Of a stretch of 64,000 bases of DNA, positions 17,501 to 25,570 are shown one piece after another; the first letter of the stretch is position 1; the number at the start of each line of letters is the position of its first letter. Both the position numbers and the translations under genes were made by a program. Origin of the DNA: Chitinophaga hostae (lineage in GTDB: Bacteria; Bacteroidota; Bacteroidia; Chitinophagales; Chitinophagaceae); NCBI RefSeq assembly GCF_018224885.1, contig NZ_JAGTXB010000020.1, positions 1-64,000 of the forward strand. The letters are read 5' to 3'. The notes under the pieces were generated by a model. The model worked only from the letters and a program-made list of their open reading frames with translations, was not told the origin of the DNA and ran no database searches.

Positions 17501-18087
17501 AGCGCGGGGTTAGCTGCCTTAGCTGCTTCTACGCGGCGCCATAAGATGGGGTGACACCAGGCGGGGTTAGCGCCGGCAACAAAAATGCAGTCGGCCAGTT
17601 CTATATCATCATAGGTGCCTGGCACTGCATCTTCTCCCAAAGCCAGCTTGTAGGCAGCTACCGCGCTGCTCATACATAAGCGGGAGTTGGTATCTATATT
17701 GTTGCTGCCAATAAACCCTTTGATGAGTTTATTTACCACATAATATTCTTCTGTCAGGCATTGTCCGGATGCGTAGAAAGCTACGGCATCCGGACCATGT
17801 TTTTTGATGATGGAAGCAAATACGGCGGCTGTTCTTTCCAATGCCTGATCCCAGGTAACCCTTTGCCGTGGCAGGTTACGGTGGTAACGCATTTCAGGAT
17901 ACAGCAGCCGGTCGGAAGTGTCCATCACCGTATAATGGAGGTTCATGCCTTTGGAGCAAAGCATGCCCTTATTTACCGGGTGTGTTTTATCACCTTCCAC
18001 ATGCAGCTTGCCCTGCCGGTCCTTATGTACTACTATTCCGCAGCCTACGCCACAGTAACAGCACGTCGTTTTAAATGATGCTTGCAT
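14590..18087 (-). CDS. nasA: assimilatory nitrate reductase fused to FAD/NAD(P)-type flavoprotein and BFD [2Fe-2S] domain
   Basis: The 1165-residue protein reduces nitrate to nitrite in the cytoplasm. Residues 1-~690 form a molybdopterin oxidoreductase with an N-terminal [4Fe-4S] motif (CCYCGVGC, ligands C9, C12, C16), WTMGLNQS, HLITGHIGKPGSGPFSLTGQPNAMGGRE divided over the cofactor pocket, and a molydopterin dinucleotide-binding tail (TTGRIRDQWHTMSKTG). From about 700 a NirB-like pyridine-nucleotide-disulfide reductase begins (KIVVIGAGAGACG, second nucleotide fold VMIVGGGLLGIELA). The last 60 residues are a BFD-like domain with VCSCGNV and GCGSCKPEI cysteines. Catalytic and electron-input modules, usually separate NasA and NasB proteins, are thus in one chain. 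It is in an operon with nark, the rubredoxin protein and nirBD. Confidence 0.9.
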   Translation of the reverse strand: MQASFKTTCCYCGVGCGIVVHKDRQGKLHVEGDKTHPVNKGMLCSKGMNLHYTVMDTSDRLLYPEMRYHRNLPRQRVTWDQALERTAAVFASIIKKHGPDAVAFYASGQCLTEEYYVVNKLIKGFIGSNNIDTNSRLCMSSAVAAYKLALGEDAVPGTYDDIELADCIFVAGANPAWCHPILWRRVEAAKAANPALKIIVSDPRVTQSCATADLHLQVNPGTDIVLHHAIGRALITAGHTSSSFIKEHTNGFDKYKDTVMERTVEEAAAICGISAEDIYTTADYIGNATGFMTFWTMGLNQSVVGVNKNLSLINLHLITGHIGKPGSGPFSLTGQPNAMGGREVGGLSNLLPAHRVLSNPQHRKEVQEFWGGTELSDKPGLTATEMFRAMHDGSLKAIWIMCTNPLVSLPDVRFAEAGLLKTKFVVVQEISNKPETLRFADVILPAAAWTEKEGTMTNAERRISYLSKLTDAPGEALPDAEIICRFAQKMGYHGFDYTNMSEIYEEHCRLTAGTNIDISGLNYQTLQEQRSVQWPYHSGKSTPRLFEDRQFFTADGKAVIHSFEDANKSEQLSKDLPLILTTGRIRDQWHTMSKTGKVSKLKQHISSAYLEIHPEDARQRGIQADDIVTIHNGRGQVRVKAQLSDTIKKGVVFLPMHWGKILNNDLHRANNLTNTLLDPISKQPDFKYSAVQVQRYRKPVQKIVVIGAGAGACGFVKSYRELNSTDEIVVFSKEDLPFYNRVMLPDYISGTQQWKQLIKMTRAEENVFNITLHRGVSITHIDRSNKLLTDSNGNVHTYDILLMATGSRAATLRDVPAIPGIFTMRTRMDADAFKQHIDPSKGKVMIVGGGLLGIELAASLKEINIDVGVIQRTSRLMDRQLDTLGGQLLYEELTDRGIDIYYNDEIDRFSGQTQLEGLRMKSGLYIPCQAVVMSIGTVPNIELAQAAQLLCNRGVVVNEYLQTSDPDIYAIGEIAAFNGTLYGITAAAEEQATVVARYLNGDISSYYKGSLFMNILKMHGTDLCSLGMVETPKDPAYEEVVFIDKAKRYYKKCIIHQDKLVGAILIGDKSEFIEFRDLIQQQIELSDKRLELLRSGKKGTPVIGKLVCSCGNVGEGNIMEKIAGGCNNLQQLCQASGAGMGCGSCKPEIKALLEKSIQKTAAALV

Positions 18088-18109
18088 GCCGGAAGTTTAA
18101 ATAAATAAT

Positions 18110-19399
18110 CTACGATATCGCTACCGGTGTTCTCACCGGCGCCGCTTCTTCAACAGGCTGACGGGTAAACCTGGTCAGCATAACGATGCACGAAATACCA
18201 ATCACAATAAAGCCGATATAGGTGAATGCTTCTACATAAGTGATGCTGTCCGATTTAAAGAGGAAGCCGAACAACATGCCGCCCATATTACCACCGGCGC
18301 CTACAATACCGCTCACCAGTCCCGCGTTTTTCTCGTTGATAAACGGTACGATGCCATAAGTGGCGCCGTTGGCCATTTTCAGGAAAAGCGCGAAACTAAG
18401 CATAGCCACAATGGCGATTACGAGCGATCCCGCCTGTGCAAATAATAATAATCCAATACCTTCTGCCAGCAGCATCAGGGCCAATAGCCATCCTTTGCCT
18501 TTCATGCCAAATCTGGCACCTGCCTTGTCTGAAATAATGCCGCCCAATGCCCTGGCAAAAAGGTTCATAAAACCAAATATGCCAGCCCAGAACCCTGCGC
18601 TGCCTTGAGAAAGGTGAAATGTATCTACAAAATGTAAAGAAGCAACATTGTCGAAAGTGATCTCCATACCAAAACACATTCCGTATGCCAGCATGAGCGC
18701 CCATATGCGCCAGTCGGCCAGTACGGACCAATCTGTTTTACTGTTCTTTTTGTGATGATTGATCTCATCAAAGTTGCCATTGGGCGTATCTTTTGTATAG
18801 CGGGAATACAGGTACGCTACGCCCAGCATCATCAGGCCGGGTACAATCATCGCATAGCGCCAGGCCTCTGCTTTGGTGTAGCCAAAACCTACAATGGCGG
18901 CGAAGATCAGCGGCATCACCATATTGGTGACCCCGCCGCCCAGGTTACCCCAGCCGCCGGTGATGGCATTGGCAGTACCCTTGATCGACGGCGCAAACAT
19001 CAGCGAAGTATGAAACTGCGTGATCACGAATGAACCGCCTATCACGCTGATGGCTAAACGAAACAGGAGAAAAGAAGTATAATCTTTTGCCAGCCCTACC
19101 AGGAACACCGGCAACGAGCCTATCAGCAGCAGGCGTATAGCTGTTTTGCGGGGCCCCCAGGTATCGCACAAACGGCCAATGATCAGCCGGGCAATGATGG
19201 TGCCGGATACAGAAGCGATAATGATGTTGCCGATTTGGGATTTGCTTAGTCCCAGATCCGTACGGATAGTAGGCATTAGCGGCGCCAGGCCGAACCAGCC
19301 GAAGAAGCAGACAAAGAACATGAGCCACGTGATGTGAAACGTACGCATTTGTATGGTATCGAGACTGAATATTTTTATTTTATTAAGCGGAGCAGACAT
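18110..19399 (-). CDS. nitrate/nitrite MFS transporter (NarK/NasA type)
   Basis: A 429-residue inner-membrane transporter with about 12 helices. The first helices (TWLMFFVCFFGWFGLAPLMP) and the two Gly-rich nitrate signature regions (ANAITGGWGNLGGGVTNMVMP and the later NAGLVSGIVGAGGNMGGMLFG, each within its helix) identify the nitrate/nitrite porter family; the arginine in the signature helix region RLIIGRLCDTWGPRK is also typical. It lies 22 bp upstream of the nitrate reductase gene and 16 bp after the channel gene, in the minus-strand nitrate operon, and supplies nitrate to the cytoplasmic reductase. Confidence 0.93.
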   Translation of the reverse strand: MSAPLNKIKIFSLDTIQMRTFHITWLMFFVCFFGWFGLAPLMPTIRTDLGLSKSQIGNIIIASVSGTIIARLIIGRLCDTWGPRKTAIRLLLIGSLPVFLVGLAKDYTSFLLFRLAISVIGGSFVITQFHTSLMFAPSIKGTANAITGGWGNLGGGVTNMVMPLIFAAIVGFGYTKAEAWRYAMIVPGLMMLGVAYLYSRYTKDTPNGNFDEINHHKKNSKTDWSVLADWRIWALMLAYGMCFGMEITFDNVASLHFVDTFHLSQGSAGFWAGIFGFMNLFARALGGIISDKAGARFGMKGKGWLLALMLLAEGIGLLLFAQAGSLVIAIVAMLSFALFLKMANGATYGIVPFINEKNAGLVSGIVGAGGNMGGMLFGFLFKSDSITYVEAFTYIGFIVIGISCIVMLTRFTRQPVEEAAPVRTPVAIS

Positions 19400-19415
19400 A
19401 GTAAAGATTTACAGG

Positions 19416-20738
19416 TTATTTAATCAGGAATTCCGGACGGATGTTTACAGACAGGTAAGCCCAGTTGCTGTTACTCCCGGCATTTTTTATATTTTTTACC
19501 GAGGGAGACGATAATGTGGCGGTATTCCAGAAGTGGCTGTAACCGGCTTCCAGGCCAATCATTTTGGTCAGGGTATAGTTGGCTGTAAGGTCGGCCTCTG
19601 TACCAAATTGTTTGCTCATCCCGGCAACAGCGGAGGCGGCATAAAATTCATGCACATCCCCGGTAACCACCCAGCGTTGGCCGGGTTTGAGTTTAGTTTT
19701 TATATAGTAATCCTGTAATCCTTTGTTGCCAAATCCGCTGGCTACATAGAAATAGTCCATGTTGCCCCAGAATTTGTGCGGGGTACCATACAGCGGATCG
19801 AAGTCGGGACTGGTGTAATCCACTCCTGCGCCTGCGGTGAATGCTTTGCTTACGTTATACATGAACGAGCCGGATAACAGGCTGCCGCTTACCGTTTGCC
19901 CGTTGCCGTTAGTACCAAACTGGTGATAGGCGGCGGCGGTATAACTGATCCGGTTAAACTGCTGTGTATAAAACAAGCCGGTGGTCATACGACTGTAAGC
20001 GCCGGTTTCCCACACTTTTACGGCTACATGTTCCACGCTGTCGGTATGATATTTTGAAAACTGGTCTGTCAGGAAGAGGAAAGAGAGGTTTCCTTTGGAC
20101 AGTTTCCGGGATACATACGCGAACTCCAGGCTTTTGTAGGCATTGCCACCATTGGTATTGGCGGGGTAGTTGCCCGGAGGAACCGGGTTATAGATGGTGC
20201 CGCTGGCGTTTTCCTTATTCTGGTTAAAAGCGGCGCCGGCGTGTAAGGTCCAGTCGCGGCTTTCATACTTTAATACGGCGGCATCGTGGCGGCGGCCCTG
20301 TTGCAGCCAGTCGAGATTACCAAGCAGGCGGCTGTCGTCGTACACCAGTTCCTGCCGGCCCACTTTCAGCGAAAGACTTTTATTTTTAACGATAGTGTCT
20401 GTCAGGAGTATTTCCGCCCATGCTTCATGCAGCATGAATCCATTATTATCCGGCGTGGTGGTGCGGTTTAGGGTGGAGGCATCCTGGCCCCATACCCGTA
20501 CATCCTGCACCGTTAGTCCGAGTTTAATGCGATAGGCGCTGAAGCCGGCGATCAACCGGGTGCGCTGGGAGGTAAAGAAGGCCGGGTCGGCGCCGAGCGG
20601 CTGCGGGGCGCCTTGTCCGTTACGTAGCTCGGTGCGTGTTCTGAGTTGCGCTCCGAGAGTGAGCTGGGCATAGCCATACTGTGACAACAGCAAGCCGGGG
20701 AGTATCAATGATATCCTGCCTGAAAACCATTTTTTCAT
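19416..20738 (-). CDS. alginate-export-type outer-membrane beta-barrel protein
   Basis: A 440-residue protein with a signal peptide (MKKWFSGRISLILPGLLLSQ ... GYAQ), then GAQLRTRTELRNGQG and RTRLIAGFSAYRIKLGLTVQDVRVWG, the opening of the alginate-export (AlgE-like) beta-barrel family, and alternating aromatic/hydrophobic strands to the C terminus. In this operon, between nirD and the nitrate transporter, it probably acts as an outer-membrane channel for nitrate or nitrite instead of alginate; this is inferred from position. I start at ATG 20738, the start of the signal peptide, 11 codons inside the longest frame. Confidence 0.82.
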   Translation of the reverse strand: MKKWFSGRISLILPGLLLSQYGYAQLTLGAQLRTRTELRNGQGAPQPLGADPAFFTSQRTRLIAGFSAYRIKLGLTVQDVRVWGQDASTLNRTTTPDNNGFMLHEAWAEILLTDTIVKNKSLSLKVGRQELVYDDSRLLGNLDWLQQGRRHDAAVLKYESRDWTLHAGAAFNQNKENASGTIYNPVPPGNYPANTNGGNAYKSLEFAYVSRKLSKGNLSFLFLTDQFSKYHTDSVEHVAVKVWETGAYSRMTTGLFYTQQFNRISYTAAAYHQFGTNGNGQTVSGSLLSGSFMYNVSKAFTAGAGVDYTSPDFDPLYGTPHKFWGNMDYFYVASGFGNKGLQDYYIKTKLKPGQRWVVTGDVHEFYAASAVAGMSKQFGTEADLTANYTLTKMIGLEAGYSHFWNTATLSSPSVKNIKNAGSNSNWAYLSVNIRPEFLIK

Positions 20739-20816
20739 GTAACTTTGGTTGATTTTGAATGAGCCAATCATTTCGGATCAGAAGCCCGGTTAGCCTGCCA
20801 GCTACCGGGTTTCGTT

Positions 20817-21200
20817 TTATATCTGCGCGTCTGCCATTTCCACTACTGCATCTACTCCTATGTATACTTTGTCGTCAACAATCTTAACAGGGTAGGTGGT
20901 GAGAGCGCATTCTGTTTCGTCGGACAGGCAACGGCCGTCTTTCAGCGAGAATGTTTTTTTGTGAAAGGGGCATGCTACTTTTGGCTCATCTTTTACGGTA
21001 CCGGTCATGCCGCGGCTGAGGGCCATCTGCCGGCGGTGCGGACAAAGGTTCTGCGTAGCATACCATTCATTTCTGCGTGCAAAGTAAAACAGCGCAATCT
21101 GTTCTTCCTTATACTTTACGCATACGCCGCCGTTGGTTGGTACATCCGATGTTTTGCAGGCAAAGAACCAGCTGGTAGAGGTAGTGTGAATAGTAGACAT
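20817..21200 (-). CDS. nirD: nitrite reductase small subunit NirD (Rieske)
   Basis: The 127-residue protein is a Rieske [2Fe-2S]-fold domain of NirD length, with the ligand motifs NLCPHRRQMAL and ACPFHKKTFSL (Cys-X-His in each) retained. It pairs with NirB to form the cytoplasmic NAD(P)H-dependent siroheme nitrite reductase that makes ammonium. The gene lies 24 bp after nirB and precedes the barrel protein, in the same operon. Confidence 0.93.
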   Translation of the reverse strand: MSTIHTTSTSWFFACKTSDVPTNGGVCVKYKEEQIALFYFARRNEWYATQNLCPHRRQMALSRGMTGTVKDEPKVACPFHKKTFSLKDGRCLSDETECALTTYPVKIVDDKVYIGVDAVVEMADAQI

Positions 21201-21224
21201 AGCAGTATATTTTTTGTAAAAAGA

Positions 21225-23723
21225 TTATTTCCATTCTGCGGCTTTCTTCTGTGCGCGCATAGTTTCGAATTTTACGGTCGGATCTTTATCTTCCGGTGCA
21301 TTGATAAAGTGGGAGAAGCGTTTACGGAGTTCAGGGTTTTCCACCACTTCCCTCCACTCGCATTTGTAGTTGTCGACCAGCATTTGCATTTCTGCTTCCA
21401 GCTGTGCGGCGATACCCAGACTATCGTTCAGTACCACGTTGCGGAGATAGTCCATACCACCGTCGAGTTTATTGAGCCAGGTGGCGGTACGGGTAAGAGG
21501 ATCGGCTGTTTTGATGTAGAACATCAGGAAACGGTCGATATACCGGATACAGGTGTCGCTGTCTATATCCGCAGCGAGGAGTTGGGCATGTTGTGGTTTG
21601 GAACCGCCGTTACCGCATACATACAGGTTCCATCCTTTTTCGGTGGCGATGATGCCAAAGTCTTTTGACTGTGCTTCGGCGCATTCCCTGATGCAGCCGG
21701 ATACGGCCGATTTAAGTTTGTGCGGCGCCCGTAATCCGCGGTAGCGTTCTTCTATCCGGATGGCGAAGCTTACGCTGTCGTGCAGTCCAAAGCGGCACCA
21801 GGTGGAGCCTACGCAGCTTTTTACAGTACGCAGTGCTTTTCCATAGGCGTGTCCGCTTTCAAATCCGGCGGCAATCAGTTCCTCCCAGATATTGGGCAGG
21901 TCGCTCAGATGCGCGCCAAACAGATCGATGCGTTGTCCGCCGGTGATTTTCGTATAGAGGTTATATTTAGTACCTATCTCCCCGATGACAACCAGTTTTT
22001 CCGGTGTAATTTCTCCGCCGGGAATCCGGGGTACTACGGAGTAGGTACCTCCTTTCTGTATGTTGGCGAGGTAGCGGTCGTTGGAGTCCTGGGCGGTGTC
22101 GTTGCCTTTATCCAGGATCATGTCGTTCCACAAACTGGCCAGTATGGAGGCGACTACGGGTTTACATACTTCACAGCCTTCGCCTTCGCCGTAGTGGTCC
22201 AGTACTTCATCGAAGGAGCGCAGTGATTTTACTTTGATGAGGTCCAGCATTTCCTGCCGGGAATAGGGGAAGTGTTCGCATACCACGTTGCGGATGTATT
22301 TGCCCTGTGCCTTCATGGTGGCGGTGATCAGGTCTTTTACCATGGGGGTGCAACCGCCGCAGCAGGTACCGGCTTTGGTACATTTCTTTACGTCGTCGAG
22401 TGTTTCATGCCCATCTGTTACGGCCTGGCAGATGGCGCCTTTGCTTACGTTTTCGCAGCTGCATATCATGGCCTCATCCGGGAGGGCGGTAACGCCGGCG
22501 CCGGCGTCGGAAGTACCACGGGAGGCTCCCAGCAGGAGGTCTTCCGGGTTGGCAGGTAATACCATTTTGTTCCTCGTTGTTTGCAGCAGCATATTATAAG
22601 CCGCTGCATCGCCTATTAATATACCTCCCAGCAGGAATTGACCATCTGTAGTAATATTGATGCGTTTGTAGGTGCCTTTGTATTTGTCTTCAAATACAAT
22701 ACTATGGCAGCTTTCGGGATCAGCAAACGGATCGCCGAAGCTGGCTACATCTACGCCGATGAGTTTTAATTTGGTGCTCATATCAAAGCCGGTAAAGGCT
22801 TTTGCCTCACCGGTGATATGTGACGCCGCTACTTCCGCCATTTCATAGCCGGGGGCTACCAGGCCATAGATCATGTTATTGAAGAGGGCGCATTCACCGA
22901 TGGAATAGATATAGGGATCGCTGGTTTGCATTTGTTCATTCACCAGGATGCCGCCGCGGGGGCCGGTGGTGAGTCCGGCGGCTTTCGCCAGTTCGTCGCG
23001 GGGCTTGATGCCGGCTGATACTACCAGGATATCTGTTTCCAGGATGGTATCGTCGGCAAACTGCAGCCCGGTGATGGCGTCGTCGCCCAGGATTTCACGG
23101 GTATTTTTACCGGTAAGTACTTTAAGACCGAGACCTGCCAGTTTGTTTTGCAGGATGGCCGATCCCTGGTCATCTATTTGCCGTGGCATGAGGCGGGACG
23201 AAAATTCGATGACATGGGTATTGGAAATGCCGAGGTCGAGCAGGGCTTTAGCCGCCTCCAGTCCCAGCAAACCGCCGCCTATAACAGCGCCGCTGCGGGC
23301 GTTGGGTGCAAAGGCCTTCATCATTTCCAGGTCCTCTATGGTGCGGTAAATAAATACGCCTTTTTTATCCATGCCAGGTACCGGCGGTACAAATGCAGCC
23401 GAACCGGTAGCGATTACGAGGTAATCATAAGTTTCCACGATGCCTTTGTGGGACTGCACCGTTTTGTTTTCCCGGTCAATCCGGAGTACCGGGTCGCCCA
23501 GGTGAAGCCGGATACCATTTTCAACGTACCAGTCGGCCGTAGCCAGTAAAAGATCATCGGCTGTTTTGCCATCAAACCAGGAGGTGAGGTGCACCCGATC
23601 ATAGGCGGGACGGGGTTCTTCTCCGAATACAACCAGTTCTGAAGCATGAAGGGAATACCTGGCTACCATCTTCTCGCAGAACTTGTAACCCACCATACCG
23701 TTTCCTATAACTACTATTTTCAT
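21225..23723 (-). CDS. nirB: nitrite reductase large subunit NirB
   Basis: The 832-residue protein is full length for NirB. It has an N-terminal FAD/NAD(P) reductase (VVIGNGMVGYKFCEK; second fold GAVIGGGLLGLEAAKAL), BFD-type [2Fe-2S] cysteines (MICSCENVSKGAI, KAGTCCGGCTP), a second cysteine-rich BFD-like segment (YGEGEGCEVCKPVV), the nitrite/sulfite reductase ferredoxin-like half, and the siroheme-[4Fe-4S] ligands CVGSTWC and CIREC. It reduces nitrite to ammonium with six electrons. It is the first gene of the minus-strand nitrate island and is divergent from cobA, which makes the siroheme precursor it needs. Confidence 0.95.
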   Translation of the reverse strand: MKIVVIGNGMVGYKFCEKMVARYSLHASELVVFGEEPRPAYDRVHLTSWFDGKTADDLLLATADWYVENGIRLHLGDPVLRIDRENKTVQSHKGIVETYDYLVIATGSAAFVPPVPGMDKKGVFIYRTIEDLEMMKAFAPNARSGAVIGGGLLGLEAAKALLDLGISNTHVIEFSSRLMPRQIDDQGSAILQNKLAGLGLKVLTGKNTREILGDDAITGLQFADDTILETDILVVSAGIKPRDELAKAAGLTTGPRGGILVNEQMQTSDPYIYSIGECALFNNMIYGLVAPGYEMAEVAASHITGEAKAFTGFDMSTKLKLIGVDVASFGDPFADPESCHSIVFEDKYKGTYKRINITTDGQFLLGGILIGDAAAYNMLLQTTRNKMVLPANPEDLLLGASRGTSDAGAGVTALPDEAMICSCENVSKGAICQAVTDGHETLDDVKKCTKAGTCCGGCTPMVKDLITATMKAQGKYIRNVVCEHFPYSRQEMLDLIKVKSLRSFDEVLDHYGEGEGCEVCKPVVASILASLWNDMILDKGNDTAQDSNDRYLANIQKGGTYSVVPRIPGGEITPEKLVVIGEIGTKYNLYTKITGGQRIDLFGAHLSDLPNIWEELIAAGFESGHAYGKALRTVKSCVGSTWCRFGLHDSVSFAIRIEERYRGLRAPHKLKSAVSGCIRECAEAQSKDFGIIATEKGWNLYVCGNGGSKPQHAQLLAADIDSDTCIRYIDRFLMFYIKTADPLTRTATWLNKLDGGMDYLRNVVLNDSLGIAAQLEAEMQMLVDNYKCEWREVVENPELRKRFSHFINAPEDKDPTVKFETMRAQKKAAEWK

Positions 23724-23877
23724 TCGATTATATTTAAGGATCAGAAAACTTAAATTATATTATAAATAAATTAATATAATAGTATTTTTTGTTTTGGAGA
23801 TGATTTTTGAGGTAGGTGTATGATGTTGATGATAAAATTAAGCGATTTTGTTTTAATTTTAGGTATCATTCATTGTT

Positions 23878-23894
23878 AAATTATCAGATAATTT
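23878..23894. promoter_or_regulatory. 17-bp perfect palindrome upstream of cobA
   Basis: AAATTATC-A-GATAATTT is perfectly symmetric about 23886 and ends 14 bases before the cobA ATG in the AT-rich nirB-cobA divergent gap (23724-23908). It is a plausible operator for a dimeric regulator of siroheme/nitrite genes. It does not match the TGAT-N4-ATCA form of the site at 26282, so its regulator is not assigned. Confidence 0.4.
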
Positions 23895-23908
23895 TAAATA
23901 TAATATGT

Positions 23909-24706
23909 ATGCATGCGTTGAATCCGTCGTTATCTTTAGTAGGTGCAGGACCGGGAGATCCCGAAATGATCACCCTGAAAGCCATTAATACCATCCGGAA
24001 AGCAGATGTTATATTATATGATGCATTAGCTAATGAATCCCTGCTGGAGTACGCCGCCCCGGGCGCCATTATCCGGTTTGTGGGTAAACGCTATGGCTGC
24101 CACGCCTTGTCGCAGGATGAAATCAACCAGCTCATCGTGGAAATGGCGATGACCCACGGGCATGTAGTACGACTGAAAGGAGGAGATCCTTTTGTATTTG
24201 GCAGGGCGGTGGAAGAGATACAGGCAGCCAACGCACATGGCATCAAAGTAACGGTGATACCGGGTGTATCCAGCGCGGTAGCAGTACCGGCATCGCAAAT
24301 GATACCGCTTACCTGCCGCGGAATAGCGGAGAGCTTCTGGGTAACCACCGGCACCACCCGCTCCGGGGATATTTCGGGCGACATTGCACTGGCCGCCCGC
24401 TCTACCGCCACAGTAGTGATTTTGATGGCGATGAGCAAGCTGGAAGCTATCATGGACATCTTTACACAATGCGGTAAACAGGATACGCCGGTGGCGATCA
24501 TCCAGGAGGGAACCACCCCTCAGGAAAAAATGGTGATCGGTACCGTACGTGATATTGTATGGAGGGCATCCGCCGCCGGTATGGGTAATCCCGCTATTAT
24601 TGTAGTGGGAGAAGTGGTAAAGATGCAGGCGATCCTGGCAGATGAAACCTGGCAACAGCTACAAAACAGCAATATTATACATGAAGAAAGACAAACAGGG
24701 TTGTGA
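23909..24706 (+). CDS. cobA: uroporphyrinogen-III C-methyltransferase
   Basis: The 265-residue protein carries LSLVGAGPGDPEMITLKA (SAM-binding loop), VRLKGGDPFVFGRAVEEI, and VIPGVSSAVAVPA, the signatures of SUMT-type enzymes, which methylate uroporphyrinogen III twice to precorrin-2. It is divergent from nirB, so its main job here is probably siroheme for NirB. The oxidase/chelatase step must be encoded elsewhere. I start at ATG 23909, since the upstream codons are AT-rich and unlike the family. Its last 26 bases overlap the start of the Crp/Fnr gene. Confidence 0.93.
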   Translation: MHALNPSLSLVGAGPGDPEMITLKAINTIRKADVILYDALANESLLEYAAPGAIIRFVGKRYGCHALSQDEINQLIVEMAMTHGHVVRLKGGDPFVFGRAVEEIQAANAHGIKVTVIPGVSSAVAVPASQMIPLTCRGIAESFWVTTGTTRSGDISGDIALAARSTATVVILMAMSKLEAIMDIFTQCGKQDTPVAIIQEGTTPQEKMVIGTVRDIVWRASAAGMGNPAIIVVGEVVKMQAILADETWQQLQNSNIIHEERQTGL

Positions 24707-25373
24707 TGGTAAAACCTGTCTGCTATGCAGGCTGTCTATTAAAGAATGGATACCCGCCGTGGCCCTGCACCGCAAAAATTTTATCCTGAACAAAGGCGAA
24801 ATGCTGTTTAAGGAAGGAGATAAGGTAACCGGCATCTACTTCATTTACGAGGGCCGTATGAAAGTGCATAAACACTGGGGCACGGAAAAAGAACTGATTG
24901 TCCGCTTTGCCCAGAAAGGAGACATTGTAGGACATCGCGGTATGGGCGGCGTGGAACACTTTTACCCGGTATCCGCCACTGCGCTGGAACCTGTAAAAGT
25001 TTGTTTTATTGATATGGACTTTTTCCAGTCATCTCTCAAAATAAACCATGAACTATTATATGAGCTCATGCTGTTCTATGCACAGGAGTTACAATCTTCA
25101 GAAAGGCATATGCGCAACCTGGCTCATATGTCCGTTAAAGGCCGGATGGCCAATGCCCTCTTACTGCTGCAGCAAAAATTTGGTTTTAATAAAGACGGAT
25201 TCATAGATATTTCCCTTTCCAAACAAGACCTGGCCTCCTACATAGGCGCTACCTATGAAACCACCTTCCGGATACTGAATGAACTGATCGACGAACGGAT
25301 GATAGCAGTGGCGGGAAAGAGCATCACCATATTGAATGAGGCAAAACTATTGCGGCTCACAGAGATAACTTAG
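24681..25373 (+). CDS. Crp/Fnr-family regulator with FNR-like cysteines
   Basis: The 230-residue protein starts MKKDKQGCDGKTCLLC. A cyclic-nucleotide-binding-type beta-roll covers about 30-125 and a winged helix ends the protein (SLSKQDLASYIGATYETTFRIL). Cys8, Cys13, Cys16 and Cys108 form three N-terminal plus one central cysteine, as in FNR (there C-X2-C-X5-C and one central), so a [4Fe-4S] cluster sensing oxygen or NO is possible. The start at 24681 overlaps cobA by 26 bases, indicating coupled expression, and places the cysteines at the N terminus. It likely regulates the neighbouring nitrate genes. Its convergent neighbour at 25545 is a close paralogue. Confidence 0.88.
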   Translation: MKKDKQGCDGKTCLLCRLSIKEWIPAVALHRKNFILNKGEMLFKEGDKVTGIYFIYEGRMKVHKHWGTEKELIVRFAQKGDIVGHRGMGGVEHFYPVSATALEPVKVCFIDMDFFQSSLKINHELLYELMLFYAQELQSSERHMRNLAHMSVKGRMANALLLLQQKFGFNKDGFIDISLSKQDLASYIGATYETTFRILNELIDERMIAVAGKSITILNEAKLLRLTEIT

Positions 25374-25376
25374 CGG

Positions 25377-25570
25377 TTTTGTCTTGCCCAGGATTAGACT
25401 GATTTTGATGATTTACAGGATTTTTTCCATTTTGATTTTAAAAGATTTTGGGAGATATAAGCGAATTATTTTTCGCTTATATCTCCCAAAATCTTTTAAA
25501 ATCAAATTATAATCAAAAAAGAAAAATCTTGTAAATCATCAAAATCAGTCTAATCCTGGGCAAGACAAAA
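25377..25570. repeat. palindromic interspersed element, copy C, overlapping a gene end
   Basis: A foldback of about 194 bp, the most perfect copy. Outer arms begin TTTTGTCTTGCCCAGGATTA at 25377, and inner arms close on a tight loop around 25465 (GATATAAGCGAA with TTCGCTTATATC). It starts 4 bases after the stop of the plus-strand Crp/Fnr gene and overlaps the last 26 bases of the minus-strand paralogue, where it supplies the final codons and the stop. Confidence 0.88.
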
